Below are positions 34,753 through 42,875 of a stretch of DNA of 64,000 bases, in pieces. The position numbers and the translations under genes are program-made. The DNA is from Marivita sp. GX14005 (lineage in GTDB: Bacteria; Pseudomonadota; Alphaproteobacteria; Rhodobacterales; Rhodobacteraceae): assembly GCF_023370775.1 (NCBI RefSeq), contig NZ_JAMCCQ010000003.1, positions 186,001 to 250,000 of the forward strand, in the 5' to 3' direction. The notes below the pieces were generated by a model that had not been told where the DNA came from, ran no database searches, and saw only the letters and a program-made list of their open reading frames with translations. Positions within the stretch are counted from its first letter, which is position 1; each line of letters starts with the position of its first letter.

Positions 34753-35865
34753 TTACTTCAAGGCGACGCCGCAGCTGCGGAAAAAGGCCAGGATTTCATC
34801 CGTGAGGAATCCTTCTCCTGTTGCCATCTGGATCAACTCGAAGGCGCAGCCGTTATTCACCTCGACGATCACGGGGCCGTCATCCGTCAGGGCGATATCG
34901 GTCGATCCGAACCGATTCGCACCATGTATCAGGGCGACAGTCTCGTTCATCGCGCGCAGCGCCTCCCAATGCGGCAGCGTTTCGCCCAGCAGCTTGCGAT
35001 CCGAACCGGGCAGACCGTCCAGTTCCGTCAGGTCGCCATCATGGTTCGCAACGATCCGCAACACCTTTCCGCTTTCGGGATCGAGCAGACAAAGCAGATT
35101 GCCCTTGCGCCAGAAATTGTCGGCGATATTCCCGGCCATCGGCAGCTTGAGCAGCGTGAACGGAGTTTGCAGACCCTCATCGCCGATGAGATTGAGGCAG
35201 CGCACCGTCGCGACCGAGTCGGTGATACCATCGAAGAACCGATGCGGCCGAACGCAATGCTGGATGAGATAGCTGCGATCGGAAAAAATGTCGCTCGCCA
35301 ACTCGTCGAACGTGACCGGCGCGCGGCCATCGATGAGAACATGCGTATCCGTGCAGCCCGAAAGCCGAACCGCGCCCGCGCTCCACATGCCATTAAGGTT
35401 CTTCGCGAAAAGCGGAAACGCATCGCAACGCGTCAGGAAGTCCCTGAGCGCTGCGGCATCATGCAGCTTCGGCACGTCCGGATAAAGCCTCGGCCCCGCA
35501 TCATAAACCGCAGCATTGCGCGGCTGCGCGATGCCATGCGCCGCCAGGATCGAGGACGAGAGCCATTTGTCTTCCGTTACCGACCACCATTGCGGATCGT
35601 TACAGGGCGCGATCGTCGGCCAATGAACATGCGCGGAAATGAAACGCGACCGATCGTCGTCGGAAAACCTGTCCCGGTCATAAAGGCCATACATCAGGTA
35701 TTCGTAAAAGCGCAGCCGGCCGCGGGTCTTGCGCAGCTTGAAAAAATCGAAAGCGATCGACAAAGGGCTGCGCCCGCTGGCTTTGGCCGCAGCCGCCAAC
35801 CGGCCGGCGATATTCCCGCCGGCTTTTCCTTCGATAAGCGCGATATCTTCAACGTATACCGACAT
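34753..35865 (-). CDS. sugar-transfer-associated ATP-grasp protein
   Basis: A 370-residue protein. The C-terminal half has ATP-grasp features: [20 protein letters not shown] for the P-loop-like strand pair, [13 protein letters not shown], and [20 protein letters not shown] with the metal-binding Glu-Asn. This pattern fits the sugar-transfer-associated ATP-grasp family found near polysaccharide genes. No such genes are adjacent here, so the substrate is unknown. The start was set at [13 protein letters not shown]; an ATG four codons upstream is an alternative. The long open frame upstream runs into bioY antisense and is rejected. Confidence 0.82.
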   Translation of the reverse strand: MSVYVEDIALIEGKAGGNIAGRLAAAAKASGRSPLSIAFDFFKLRKTRGRLRFYEYLMYGLYDRDRFSDDDRSRFISAHVHWPTIAPCNDPQWWSVTEDKWLSSSILAAHGIAQPRNAAVYDAGPRLYPDVPKLHDAAALRDFLTRCDAFPLFAKNLNGMWSAGAVRLSGCTDTHVLIDGRAPVTFDELASDIFSDRSYLIQHCVRPHRFFDGITDSVATVRCLNLIGDEGLQTPFTLLKLPMAGNIADNFWRKGNLLCLLDPESGKVLRIVANHDGDLTELDGLPGSDRKLLGETLPHWEALRAMNETVALIHGANRFGSTDIALTDDGPVIVEVNNGCAFELIQMATGEGFLTDEILAFFRSCGVALK

Positions 35866-35954
35866 GCCCGATCCCATCCGCTTGTTTCCGATCACGCTAC
35901 TCGGCCTTGGTGATGACAATATGGCAAAGGCGGATCGTTTTGCGGGCGTCCGAA

Positions 35955-36016
35955 TTCTCTGTTTCGAAAATATCTCGGGGGGCGGCGCGCAGCGCCGGGG
36001 GGGGGGCTGGCCCCCC
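35955..36016. repeat. CTCTGTTTC/ATATCTCGGGG intergenic repeat, copy R3
   Basis: TTCTCTGTTTCGAAAATATC leads into CTCGGGGGG, then arms GGCGC/GCGCC and a G10 run facing CCCCCC. It lies between bioY and the ATP-grasp gene, both on the minus strand, so here it is upstream of a gene rather than between convergent ends. Confidence 0.75.
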
Positions 36017-36032
36017 TGGCCCGGCGGGCAAG

Positions 36033-36064
36033 AAAAACCCCCGCAGCGGAGCGCTACGGGGGGG
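36033..36064 (-). terminator. rho-independent terminator after bioY
   Basis: On the minus strand CCCCCGTAGCG, loop CTC, CGCTGCGGGGG is followed by TTTTTC. The stem has one or two mismatches. It ends 22 bp past the bioY stop. Confidence 0.8.
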
Positions 36065-36086
36065 ATGTCATCGGATTGTGAAAGGC

Positions 36087-36677
36087 TCAGCCGCGCCGCG
36101 ACGCCAGTGCGCGCCATGCGCCTGTGACGATCAACGCCGCAAGAACCGATTTGACCGCATCGCCGATGACGAAAGGTGCAACGAAATGGGTCCAGTAGAA
36201 CCCGATCTCCTGACCGGCCCAACCGGCGTCGATCCCGGCCAGTTGCGAGAGCGCCATTGGCCAGACGGTGCCGGGAACGTAAAGCAACGCCGAAACGCCG
36301 AGGGCAACGGCTGCCGCCGGCACGACGCCACGTGTCCAGCCTCGATCGGCCGCCAACCCGGCAAGACCGGCCATCAGCACGAAACCGAACAAAAAGCCCG
36401 CGGTCGGCCCGGCGAAGGCCAGCCCGTTCATGCCGCCGGCAAAGACGGGCAGGCCCATCGCGCCATAGCCCAGATAGGTCAGCAGCGTCGCCGTGCCGAG
36501 CCGCGCGCCGAAACCGAGCCCGACGATCAGGATCGCCATTGTCTGCAGCGTCATGGGCACGGGGAAAAACGGCACGGAGACCTGCGTGGCAAGCGCGATG
36601 AAGGCCGCACCGCCAAGCGCCAGCAGCGTCTGACCGAAAAGCGTCGTTTTGCCGAAAGCGGCTTGGGATAGCGTCAT
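36087..36677 (-). CDS. bioY: biotin transporter BioY
   Basis: A 196-residue substrate-binding (S) component of an energy-coupling-factor biotin transporter, with six membrane helices. Typical segments are QVSVPFFPVPMTLQTMAILI with the conserved PVPMTLQT, LGARLGTATLLTYL (here FGARLG), and GGMNGLAFAGPTAGFLFGF. No bioM/bioN genes are adjacent, so BioY may work alone or with ECF modules elsewhere. No clear BioR box is seen upstream. Confidence 0.95.
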   Translation of the reverse strand: MTLSQAAFGKTTLFGQTLLALGGAAFIALATQVSVPFFPVPMTLQTMAILIVGLGFGARLGTATLLTYLGYGAMGLPVFAGGMNGLAFAGPTAGFLFGFVLMAGLAGLAADRGWTRGVVPAAAVALGVSALLYVPGTVWPMALSQLAGIDAGWAGQEIGFYWTHFVAPFVIGDAVKSVLAALIVTGAWRALASRRG

Positions 36678-36791
36678 GGGGATATGTCCTTCGACTGTCG
36701 CGATTTGTCACAGCCGTTAAACCGGCAAATACGGGGCCAAGTCAAGCGCCGCCCCTTGCGGCAGAGCCCGCAAGAAGGCATGTCACGCGCC

Positions 36792-37460
36792 ATGACAGAT
36801 CATCCCGGCTCCGCCCCCCGCCCCATTGCCCTCGTGACAGGCGCTTCGCGCGGCCTCGGCTTTGCCTTGGCCGAGGCGCTCGCCGACACGCATCACATCG
36901 TCGCCGTCGCCCGCACCGTCGGCGGGCTGGAAGAGCTTGACGACCGCATTCAGGCGAAGGGCGGCAGCGCGACGCTCGCGCCGATGGACATCACCAAGGC
37001 GGACGCAATGGCGCAGCTCTGCCGGTCGGTGCATGAGCGTTGGGGACAGATCGCGCTCTGGGTGCATACGGCGATCCATGCCGGACCGCTGACGCCGGCG
37101 CATCACATCGACGCCAAGGACTGGGATCGTTCCGTCTCGATCAACCTCGCCGCGATGGGGCATCTCGTTCCCTATATCGGTGCGCTTTTGGCCCGGGACG
37201 GGCGCGCAATCTTCTTCGAGGACGACCACGCGGGGGAAAAGTTCTACGGCCATTACGGCACCACCAAATCGGCGCAGATCGCTCTGGCGCGCAGCTGGCA
37301 GGCCGAAACCGTCTCCACCGGCCCCAACGTCAGGATACTGGCGCCACATCCCATGGCAACTGCGGTGCGGGCGCGGTTTCACCCCGGAGAGGATCGCGGC
37401 GCGCTGGCCAGCCCCGCCGATGAGGCCGCACGGCTTGTGCCGGACATCCTGAACGGCTGA
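36792..37460 (+). CDS. short-chain dehydrogenase/reductase
   Basis: A 222-residue SDR. The cofactor loop is VTGASRGLGFALAEAL (from about residue 15), followed by VAVARTVGGLEELDDRI with an Arg that points to NADP. The active-site residues differ: the serine position falls in a stretch reading IFFEDDHAGEKFYGHYGTTK, which keeps the YGTTK (YxxxK-like) pair but has no clear catalytic Ser. The start at 36792 is preceded by AAGG; an ATG at 36780 is possible. The substrate is unknown. The 3' end carries double-hairpin repeat D. Confidence 0.85.
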   Translation: MTDHPGSAPRPIALVTGASRGLGFALAEALADTHHIVAVARTVGGLEELDDRIQAKGGSATLAPMDITKADAMAQLCRSVHERWGQIALWVHTAIHAGPLTPAHHIDAKDWDRSVSINLAAMGHLVPYIGALLARDGRAIFFEDDHAGEKFYGHYGTTKSAQIALARSWQAETVSTGPNVRILAPHPMATAVRARFHPGEDRGALASPADEAARLVPDILNG

Positions 37461-37467
37461 CAAGGAT

Positions 37468-37511
37468 CCGGATGCGTCGACGCATCCGGGATTTTCCGTC
37501 AACGGAAAATC
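37468..37511. repeat. double-hairpin intergenic repeat, copy D
   Basis: A perfect 22-nt palindrome (37468-37489, core CGGATGCGTCGACGCATCCG) is followed directly by GATTTTCCGT-CA-ACGGAAAATC (37490-37511). It lies 7 bp after the SDR stop. Confidence 0.8.
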
Positions 37512-37586
37512 GCGCTGCACCGGCGCGGCGCGGACTTGCTGCATGTTGGGGCTTGGCCTATTCAGGGGCAAAGCAAGGCAGGGCGG

Positions 37587-38372
37587 ATGCGCATACTCAT
37601 CACCAATGACGACGGAATCAACGCTCCGGGGCTGGAGGTTCTGCTCGAAATCGCGACCGAGCTTGCCGGGCGGCGCGGCGAGGTCTGGACGGTCGCGCCG
37701 GCCTTCGAGCAATCGGGCGTCGGCCATTGCATCAGCTACACCCATCCGATGATGATCTCCAAGATGGGCGAGCGCCGCTACGCTGCGGAGGGAAGCCCCG
37801 CGGATTGCGTGCTGGCCGGCCTGCACGACATGCTGCGCGGCGCGCCGCCTGATCTGGTGCTTTCGGGCGTCAATCGGGGCAACAATTCGGCCGAGAACGC
37901 GCTTTATTCCGGCACGCTGGGCGGCGCGATGGAAGCGGCGCTTCAGGGCATCCCGGCCATCGCGCTGTCGCAATATTACGGCCCCGCCAATGCGCAGGTG
38001 GATGACCCGTTCGAGGCTGCGCGCGTTCACGGCTGCGAGGTGATCCGCCGCATCGTGGATCACGATCCGGGCGGACAATCGGGCTACCGGCTGTTCTACA
38101 ACGTCAATTTCCCGCCCGTCCCGGCAGAGGCGGTCAAGGGTACGCGTATCACCCCGCAGGGCATTCGCGAAGGCACCGGCTTTTCGGTGGAGCCGCACAG
38201 CTCGCCCTCGGGGCGGCGTTTCCTCTGGATCAAGGGCGGCGATCAGCGCGCGCCCACCGCGCCGGGCAGCGATGCGGCGCTCAATCTCGAAGGCTATATC
38301 AGCGTCACGCCGATGCGCGCGGATCTGACCGCGTCCGATCATCTCGACGCGATGCGGGATGCGTTTTCCTGA
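37587..38372 (+). CDS. surE: 5'/3'-nucleotidase SurE
   Basis: A 261-residue metal-dependent phosphatase of nucleoside monophosphates and short polyphosphates. The N-terminal [19 protein letters not shown] has the Asp-Asp metal ligands. [31 protein letters not shown] and the C-terminal beta-hairpin region are typical. The TGA overlaps the ATG of pcm (TGATG), the classic surE-pcm coupling. Confidence 0.96.
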   Translation: MRILITNDDGINAPGLEVLLEIATELAGRRGEVWTVAPAFEQSGVGHCISYTHPMMISKMGERRYAAEGSPADCVLAGLHDMLRGAPPDLVLSGVNRGNNSAENALYSGTLGGAMEAALQGIPAIALSQYYGPANAQVDDPFEAARVHGCEVIRRIVDHDPGGQSGYRLFYNVNFPPVPAEAVKGTRITPQGIREGTGFSVEPHSSPSGRRFLWIKGGDQRAPTAPGSDAALNLEGYISVTPMRADLTASDHLDAMRDAFS

Positions 38373-39013
38373 TGGTCGATCCGGAGCTCAAGATGCAGTT
38401 CCTCTACGCGCTGCGCTCGCGCGGCGTGACAAACGCCGCCGTTCTGGGCGCGATGGAAAAGATCGACCGCGGGCCCTTCATTCGCGGCTATTTCGCCGAG
38501 CGTGCCTATGAGGATACGCCACTGCCCATCGCCTGCGGACAGACGATCAGCCAGCCTTCGGTCGTAGGGCTGATGACGCAGGCGCTCGATATCAGCCCGC
38601 GCGACACCGTTCTGGAGGTCGGCACCGGGTCGGGCTACCAGGCCGCGATCCTGAGCCAGCTGGCGCGGCGCGTCTATACCGTGGACCGCCATGCGCGGCT
38701 CGTCCGAGAGGCGCGCGCGGTGTTCGACGATCTCGGCCTGACCAACATCACCGCCTTTACCGCCGATGGCAGTTTCGGCCTGCCCGATCAGGCGCCCTTC
38801 GATCGTATCCTCGTGACCGCGGCCGCCGAAGACCCTCCGGGGCCGCTGCTCGGGCAGCTCAAGGTAGGCGGGATCATGGTTTTGCCTGTCGGGCAGTCGG
38901 ACGCCGTGCAGCATCTCATTCGGGTGCGGCGCACGCCGGAGGGGCTCGACTATGACGAATTGCGCGCAGTGCGCTTCGTGCCTTTGGTCGAAGGGCTGGC
39001 CCGTGAGGGGTAA
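38372..39013 (+). CDS. pcm: protein-L-isoaspartate O-methyltransferase
   Basis: A 213-residue repair methyltransferase that methylates isoaspartyl residues in aged proteins using SAM. Markers are [18 protein letters not shown], the SAM loop [25 protein letters not shown], and [19 protein letters not shown]. It is translated in overlap with surE and followed by the LysM/M23 lipoprotein gene, the Rhodobacterales counterpart of the enterobacterial surE-pcm-nlpD order. Confidence 0.95.
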   Translation: MVDPELKMQFLYALRSRGVTNAAVLGAMEKIDRGPFIRGYFAERAYEDTPLPIACGQTISQPSVVGLMTQALDISPRDTVLEVGTGSGYQAAILSQLARRVYTVDRHARLVREARAVFDDLGLTNITAFTADGSFGLPDQAPFDRILVTAAAEDPPGPLLGQLKVGGIMVLPVGQSDAVQHLIRVRRTPEGLDYDELRAVRFVPLVEGLAREG

Positions 39014-39074
39014 ACGGGGCATACTGCATGACGTGACGCCGGGCCGATAACAGGCGCATATTGAGGATATCGAC

Positions 39075-40277
39075 ATGACGACCGCTCCATTTCCGAACCG
39101 TTCCGCCGCCGGGCTTTTCGCCGGTCTTTCCACGCTCGCGCTGCTCGGCGCCTGTTCGGAGCCGCTCGATCTCGATCTGCGCGGGATGATGAATGGCGGC
39201 TTCAACACCGCCGACGCCGCGCGCGCCGCCACCGCGCCCCGGCCCGATCCGGACGATCGCGGCGTGATTTCCTATCCCAATTATCAGGTCGCCGTCGCGC
39301 GGCGCGGCGATACGCTGGGCAGTCTGGCACGCCGCATCGGTCTGCCGCCCGAAGAGCTGGCCAGCTATAACGGTATCCAGACCGGCGACACGCTCCGCGC
39401 CGGGGAGATCGTTGCCCTGCCCCGCCGCGTGGCAGAACCGTCACCGGCCACCGGGGCCATCGCCACCGGCCCGATCCGGCCCGCTTCGGATATCGACATC
39501 ACCACCCTGGCGAGCGATGCCATCGACCGCTCTGCCCCGACGCCGCGCAGCGCGCCCGCGCCGCAGCCGCAGACCGGCGCGGAGCCCGTGCGCCACCGGG
39601 TCGAGCGCGGAGAGACCGCCTTCACCATCGCGCGGCTCTACGATGTCTCGGTGCGCTCGTTGGCCGAATGGAACAGCCTCGACGCGAATTTCACCCTGCG
39701 CGAGGGGCAGTTCCTGCTGATCCCCGTCGCGACACAGGCCCCGCCCGCCCGCGAGGTCGCCGCGACCCAGCCACCGGGGCGCGGATCGCCGACGCCCGAG
39801 CCGCCGTCGGCCTCCAAACCCTTGCCGGCAGCCGTGCCGAAACCCGCTGCCGCTCCGGCCGCCGAGCCGGAAAAGAAGGCCGAGCCGGTCGCTGATGTCG
39901 GCAAGCAGACCGAAGCCAGCGCATCTGGCGCGGCGATGATCTTTCCCGTGCAGGGCAATATCATCCGCGAATACGCCAAGGGCCGCAATGACGGCATCGA
40001 TATCGGCGCTTCGGTCGGAACGCCGGTCAAGGCCGCGGCAAGCGGACAGGTCGCCGCGATCACCACCAACACGGACGGGATCAACATTCTCGTTGTGCGG
40101 CACCCCGACAACCTGCTGACGGTCTATACCCATGTCGATCAGATCACCGTCGCGAAAGGCGACGCGGTCAGCCGGGGGCAGGCCATTGCCAAGATCGCAA
40201 AGGCCGATCCTCCGCGCGTCCATTTTGAAGTGCGCAAGGGGTTCGAGAGCGTCGATCCGATGCAATATCTGCGCTAG
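39075..40277 (+). CDS. nlpD: LysM/LytM (M23) lipoprotein, NlpD/EnvC-like
   Basis: A 400-residue envelope protein. The lipobox LLGAC ends at Cys27. Two LysM domains follow (about residues 75-120: QVAVARRGDTLGSLARRIGL, and about 175-220: RHRVERGETAFTIARLYDVS). After a proline/alanine-rich linker comes a C-terminal M23 domain (NDGIDIGASVGTPVKAAASG ... VHFEVRKGFESVDPMQYL). The first zinc histidine is replaced by Asn in NDGIDIG, as in non-catalytic NlpD-type activators of murein amidases. Position after surE-pcm supports the NlpD assignment. Confidence 0.9.
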   Translation: MTTAPFPNRSAAGLFAGLSTLALLGACSEPLDLDLRGMMNGGFNTADAARAATAPRPDPDDRGVISYPNYQVAVARRGDTLGSLARRIGLPPEELASYNGIQTGDTLRAGEIVALPRRVAEPSPATGAIATGPIRPASDIDITTLASDAIDRSAPTPRSAPAPQPQTGAEPVRHRVERGETAFTIARLYDVSVRSLAEWNSLDANFTLREGQFLLIPVATQAPPAREVAATQPPGRGSPTPEPPSASKPLPAAVPKPAAAPAAEPEKKAEPVADVGKQTEASASGAAMIFPVQGNIIREYAKGRNDGIDIGASVGTPVKAAASGQVAAITTNTDGINILVVRHPDNLLTVYTHVDQITVAKGDAVSRGQAIAKIAKADPPRVHFEVRKGFESVDPMQYLR

Positions 40278-40816
40278 GCGGTCAGCGCCTTTCCCAGTCT
40301 CGGGAGCCGCGCTTTCTTGAGCAGCCTGCGCAACTCCCAAGTTTCGCCGGACAGCCGTTCGGCCTCAGCATGCACGGCGCGAACCGCCTCCTCTATCGGG
40401 TCGGGTGCGCTGGCGTAAAGGCCGATCATGAAGCTGTCGGGATCGGCACGCGACAGACCTTCCTCGGCCAGTATCCCGCGCGGGAAATCCTTGGCATTCA
40501 TCGTCAGGATCACATCCGCATGGCCCGCGATGGCGGCGGCGAGAACGTGAATGTCGTTCGGATCGGGGAGCCAGAGCCGATCCTCCAGTGCCGCACCCCA
40601 GGTGACGGAGGCTTTGGGCCACGCCGCTGAGACCATCGCGATTTCGCCCGCCGCCTGCGCCTCGCCCGCTGGCCCCAGCTTGGCGGCAGCGCGTGCCCAT
40701 TCATTGAGGATCCGCTCGGACCAGAGCGGCGTGAACAGGCCCCGCCCCGCGATTTCCAGCAGGATCTGCCGCATCACCGTTGGATAGATGACGCAAGTGT
40801 CGAGCAGGACCTTCAC
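40274..40816 (-). CDS. PIN-domain protein
   Basis: A 180-residue PIN-fold putative ribonuclease. Conserved acidic residues are Asp6 (VLLDTCVIYP), a Glu in the SERILNEW helix, and Asp residues in WLPDPNDIHVLAAAIAGHAD plus MNAKDFP. No antitoxin gene is adjacent. It is preceded by rlmI with a 4-bp overlap and converges on the M23 gene with a 4-bp overlap. It may be a stand-alone RNase or an orphan toxin. Confidence 0.85.
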   Translation of the reverse strand: MKVLLDTCVIYPTVMRQILLEIAGRGLFTPLWSERILNEWARAAAKLGPAGEAQAAGEIAMVSAAWPKASVTWGAALEDRLWLPDPNDIHVLAAAIAGHADVILTMNAKDFPRGILAEEGLSRADPDSFMIGLYASAPDPIEEAVRAVHAEAERLSGETWELRRLLKKARLPRLGKALTA

Positions 40817-42009
40817 AGCCGGAAGAACAGCGCCTTGAGATAGCCCGATTCCGCCAGTTGAGGCAGCAGCGGATGGTCCGGGCCGGCCTGCCCTGTATGG
40901 ATAAGCTGCGCGCGCCGCCCCGCACGGCCGATGCCACGCAGGCAGGCGCCGGTGAAGGCGCTCAGATCGGCGGCGTGGGAGCAGGAGCAGAGCACAAGAT
41001 AGCCTCCTGGTGCCACCAGCGGCGCGGAAAGCCGCGCGATGCGCTCATAGGCGCGCAGTCCGGCCTCCTTCGCCTTGTTCGACGGGGCGAAAGCGGGCGG
41101 ATCGCAGATGACGAGATCGAAGCTCTGTCCCGCCTCGCCCAGTTCGGTCAGCTGCGCGAAAGCGTCGCCCCGCGACGTGCGCAGCCGGTCCAGCGCGCCC
41201 ATGCGCGCCGCGCCTTCCTCGGCCAGCGTCAGCGCCGCCTCGGAGCCATCGACGCAAAGCGCGCTCTGCGCATCACCCGCGAGCGCCGCTAGGCCGAAAC
41301 CGCCCACATGGGAGAACACATCGAGCACGTTCGCGCCCTGCGCCAGCCGCGCGGCGAAGGCGTGGTTCGGGCGTTGGTCGAAGAAGAGCCCGGTTTTCTG
41401 TCCGCCCGTGAGATCGGCCATGTAAGTCGCGCCGTTCATCGTCACCGGCACCGGCGCAGTTGGCGCATCGCCCAGCAGAACCGCGTCCTGATCATCCAGC
41501 CCTTCGAGCGCCCGCCCCCGCCCGCCGGCATTCTTGAGGATCGTGCGCACACCCGTCACCTCCGCCAGCGCGTCAGCCAGTTCGGGAAGCAGCGCATCGG
41601 CCCAGGCGGCGTTTGGCTGGATCACCGCGATATCGCCGAAACGGTCGATGATGACGCCGGGGAGCCCGTCGGCCTCCGCATGGACCAGCCTATAGAAGGG
41701 CGCATCGAAAAGCCGCTCGCGCAGCGCCAGCGCGCGGGTCAGGCGGGCGGCGAACCAGCCCCGATCCGGCGCGGCGGCATCCGGCGCATCCAGAACACGC
41801 CCGATGATCTTGGAGTTGGGGTTCACGCCCACCAGCGCGAGCGGCTGGCGCTCGGCGTCTTCGAGAACCGCGATCGCCCCCGGAGTGATCGCACGGGTGC
41901 GGCGGTCGGTGACGACCTCGTTGGCATAAACCCAAGGGTAGCCGCGGCGGATGGCCTGCGGCTTGGTCTTGGGCTTGAGGCGAAGGACGGGCAAGGAAGT
42001 CGGTGTCAT
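40813..42009 (-). CDS. rlmI: class I SAM-dependent rRNA methyltransferase (RlmI type)
   Basis: A 398-residue methyltransferase of the RlmI (YccW) family that modifies a 23S rRNA cytosine at C5. The N-terminal PUA-like domain (VLRLKPKTKPQAIRRGYPWV) and the middle EEHD-type domain precede the Rossmann fold with VLDVFSHVGGFGLAALAG. The DPPAFAPSNKAKEAG motif and the catalytic-Cys region LVLCSCSHAADLS are present. It lies upstream of the PIN gene in a probable operon. Confidence 0.9.
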   Translation of the reverse strand: MTPTSLPVLRLKPKTKPQAIRRGYPWVYANEVVTDRRTRAITPGAIAVLEDAERQPLALVGVNPNSKIIGRVLDAPDAAAPDRGWFAARLTRALALRERLFDAPFYRLVHAEADGLPGVIIDRFGDIAVIQPNAAWADALLPELADALAEVTGVRTILKNAGGRGRALEGLDDQDAVLLGDAPTAPVPVTMNGATYMADLTGGQKTGLFFDQRPNHAFAARLAQGANVLDVFSHVGGFGLAALAGDAQSALCVDGSEAALTLAEEGAARMGALDRLRTSRGDAFAQLTELGEAGQSFDLVICDPPAFAPSNKAKEAGLRAYERIARLSAPLVAPGGYLVLCSCSHAADLSAFTGACLRGIGRAGRRAQLIHTGQAGPDHPLLPQLAESGYLKALFFRL

Positions 42010-42047
42010 GCCGCTCCCCTTACGCGCCCTTCACGTCTTGCGAAAGA

Positions 42048-42683
42048 TCAAAGCTCGTTGATCGCCTGCAAAAGCCCCAGTCTTGCGTTTTCGTGACCGC
42101 CCGGAACCGTCAGTTCCTCGGCGATGACACGCGCCAGATGCGCTGTGATGCGGGCCTTTTGCGTGCGGCCCTGCGCATCGGCGGCCATCGCCGCCTGACC
42201 CGAGAGCGCTTCGAGATCGGCCTTGACATGACGCATCTCGCCGATCTGCGCCCCTGTCGCGGTGTCGATCAGGCGATAGCGGAAATCGATATCGTGCACG
42301 CCGCCCACGCTGTAGCGCGCCTTTTCGGACAGGCCGTGAAAGCGCGTGACCTGGATATCCATCCGCACCGGACGCGTGCCCGCGATTTGCGGCGCGGCGC
42401 GGCGCAGGCTTTCCTCGAAGATCGCCTTCACCTGCGCATGGCGGTCGCCATAGGGATCGCCCCGCCAGACGATATCGCCGCGCGGGTAATAGGTGTTGCG
42501 CTCGTTCACGCTGAGCGATCGGGGCACGGAGACGGTGAAGCTGGCAAGGGCCATGCCCGGCCGCGCCATTCCGGGCAGCCCGGCGTCCGGCATCGCGGCG
42601 CGGCTGGCGGTCTGCGGCGCGGCGCAGGCGCTTACGCCAAGGGCCAGCGCAAACGCCATGCAGGCTTTGAAAAACGGTTTCAT
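42048..42683 (-). CDS. lipoprotein of unknown function
   Basis: A 211-residue protein with a lipoprotein signal (MKPFFKACMAFALALGVSAC, acylated Cys20). The mature part contains FTVSVPRSLSVNERNTYYP and RMDIQVTRFHGLSEKARYSV. It resembles a Rhodobacteraceae lipoprotein family of unknown function, possibly the one catalogued as DUF6778 (memory, unchecked). It probably sits in the periplasm on the inner or outer membrane. It is 38 bp upstream of rlmI on the same strand. Confidence 0.82.
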   Translation of the reverse strand: MKPFFKACMAFALALGVSACAAPQTASRAAMPDAGLPGMARPGMALASFTVSVPRSLSVNERNTYYPRGDIVWRGDPYGDRHAQVKAIFEESLRRAAPQIAGTRPVRMDIQVTRFHGLSEKARYSVGGVHDIDFRYRLIDTATGAQIGEMRHVKADLEALSGQAAMAADAQGRTQKARITAHLARVIAEELTVPGGHENARLGLLQAINEL

Positions 42684-42814
42684 TATGGGTATCCTCTGCG
42701 CGAATTGATCTTGATCCTCGGGCCGTGCCTATTCGCGCAACTTGGCCGGAACGCGGCGCAAAGCTGACAATTCGGGGAAACCGGCACGACGTTCCCGGGG
42801 CGACGCCCCTTTAC

Positions 42815-42828
42815 TGTTAGCGCTAACC
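42815..42828. promoter_or_regulatory. LacI-type operator-like site before edd
   Basis: TGTTAGCGCTAACC is a 13 of 14 match to the perfect palindrome TGTTAGCGCTAACA and is the best copy in the window. It lies 48 bp before the edd start codon. Confidence 0.65.
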
Positions 42829-42875
42829 TAGCTACATGATCCACATACCGACGGCTGAAATCGCGCGGAGGCATT

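Noticed and set aside
34753-36711. 652-codon fusion of the ATP-grasp gene with an upstream region
   Set aside because: The N-terminal 280 residues are an off-frame reading of bioY and an intergenic repeat.
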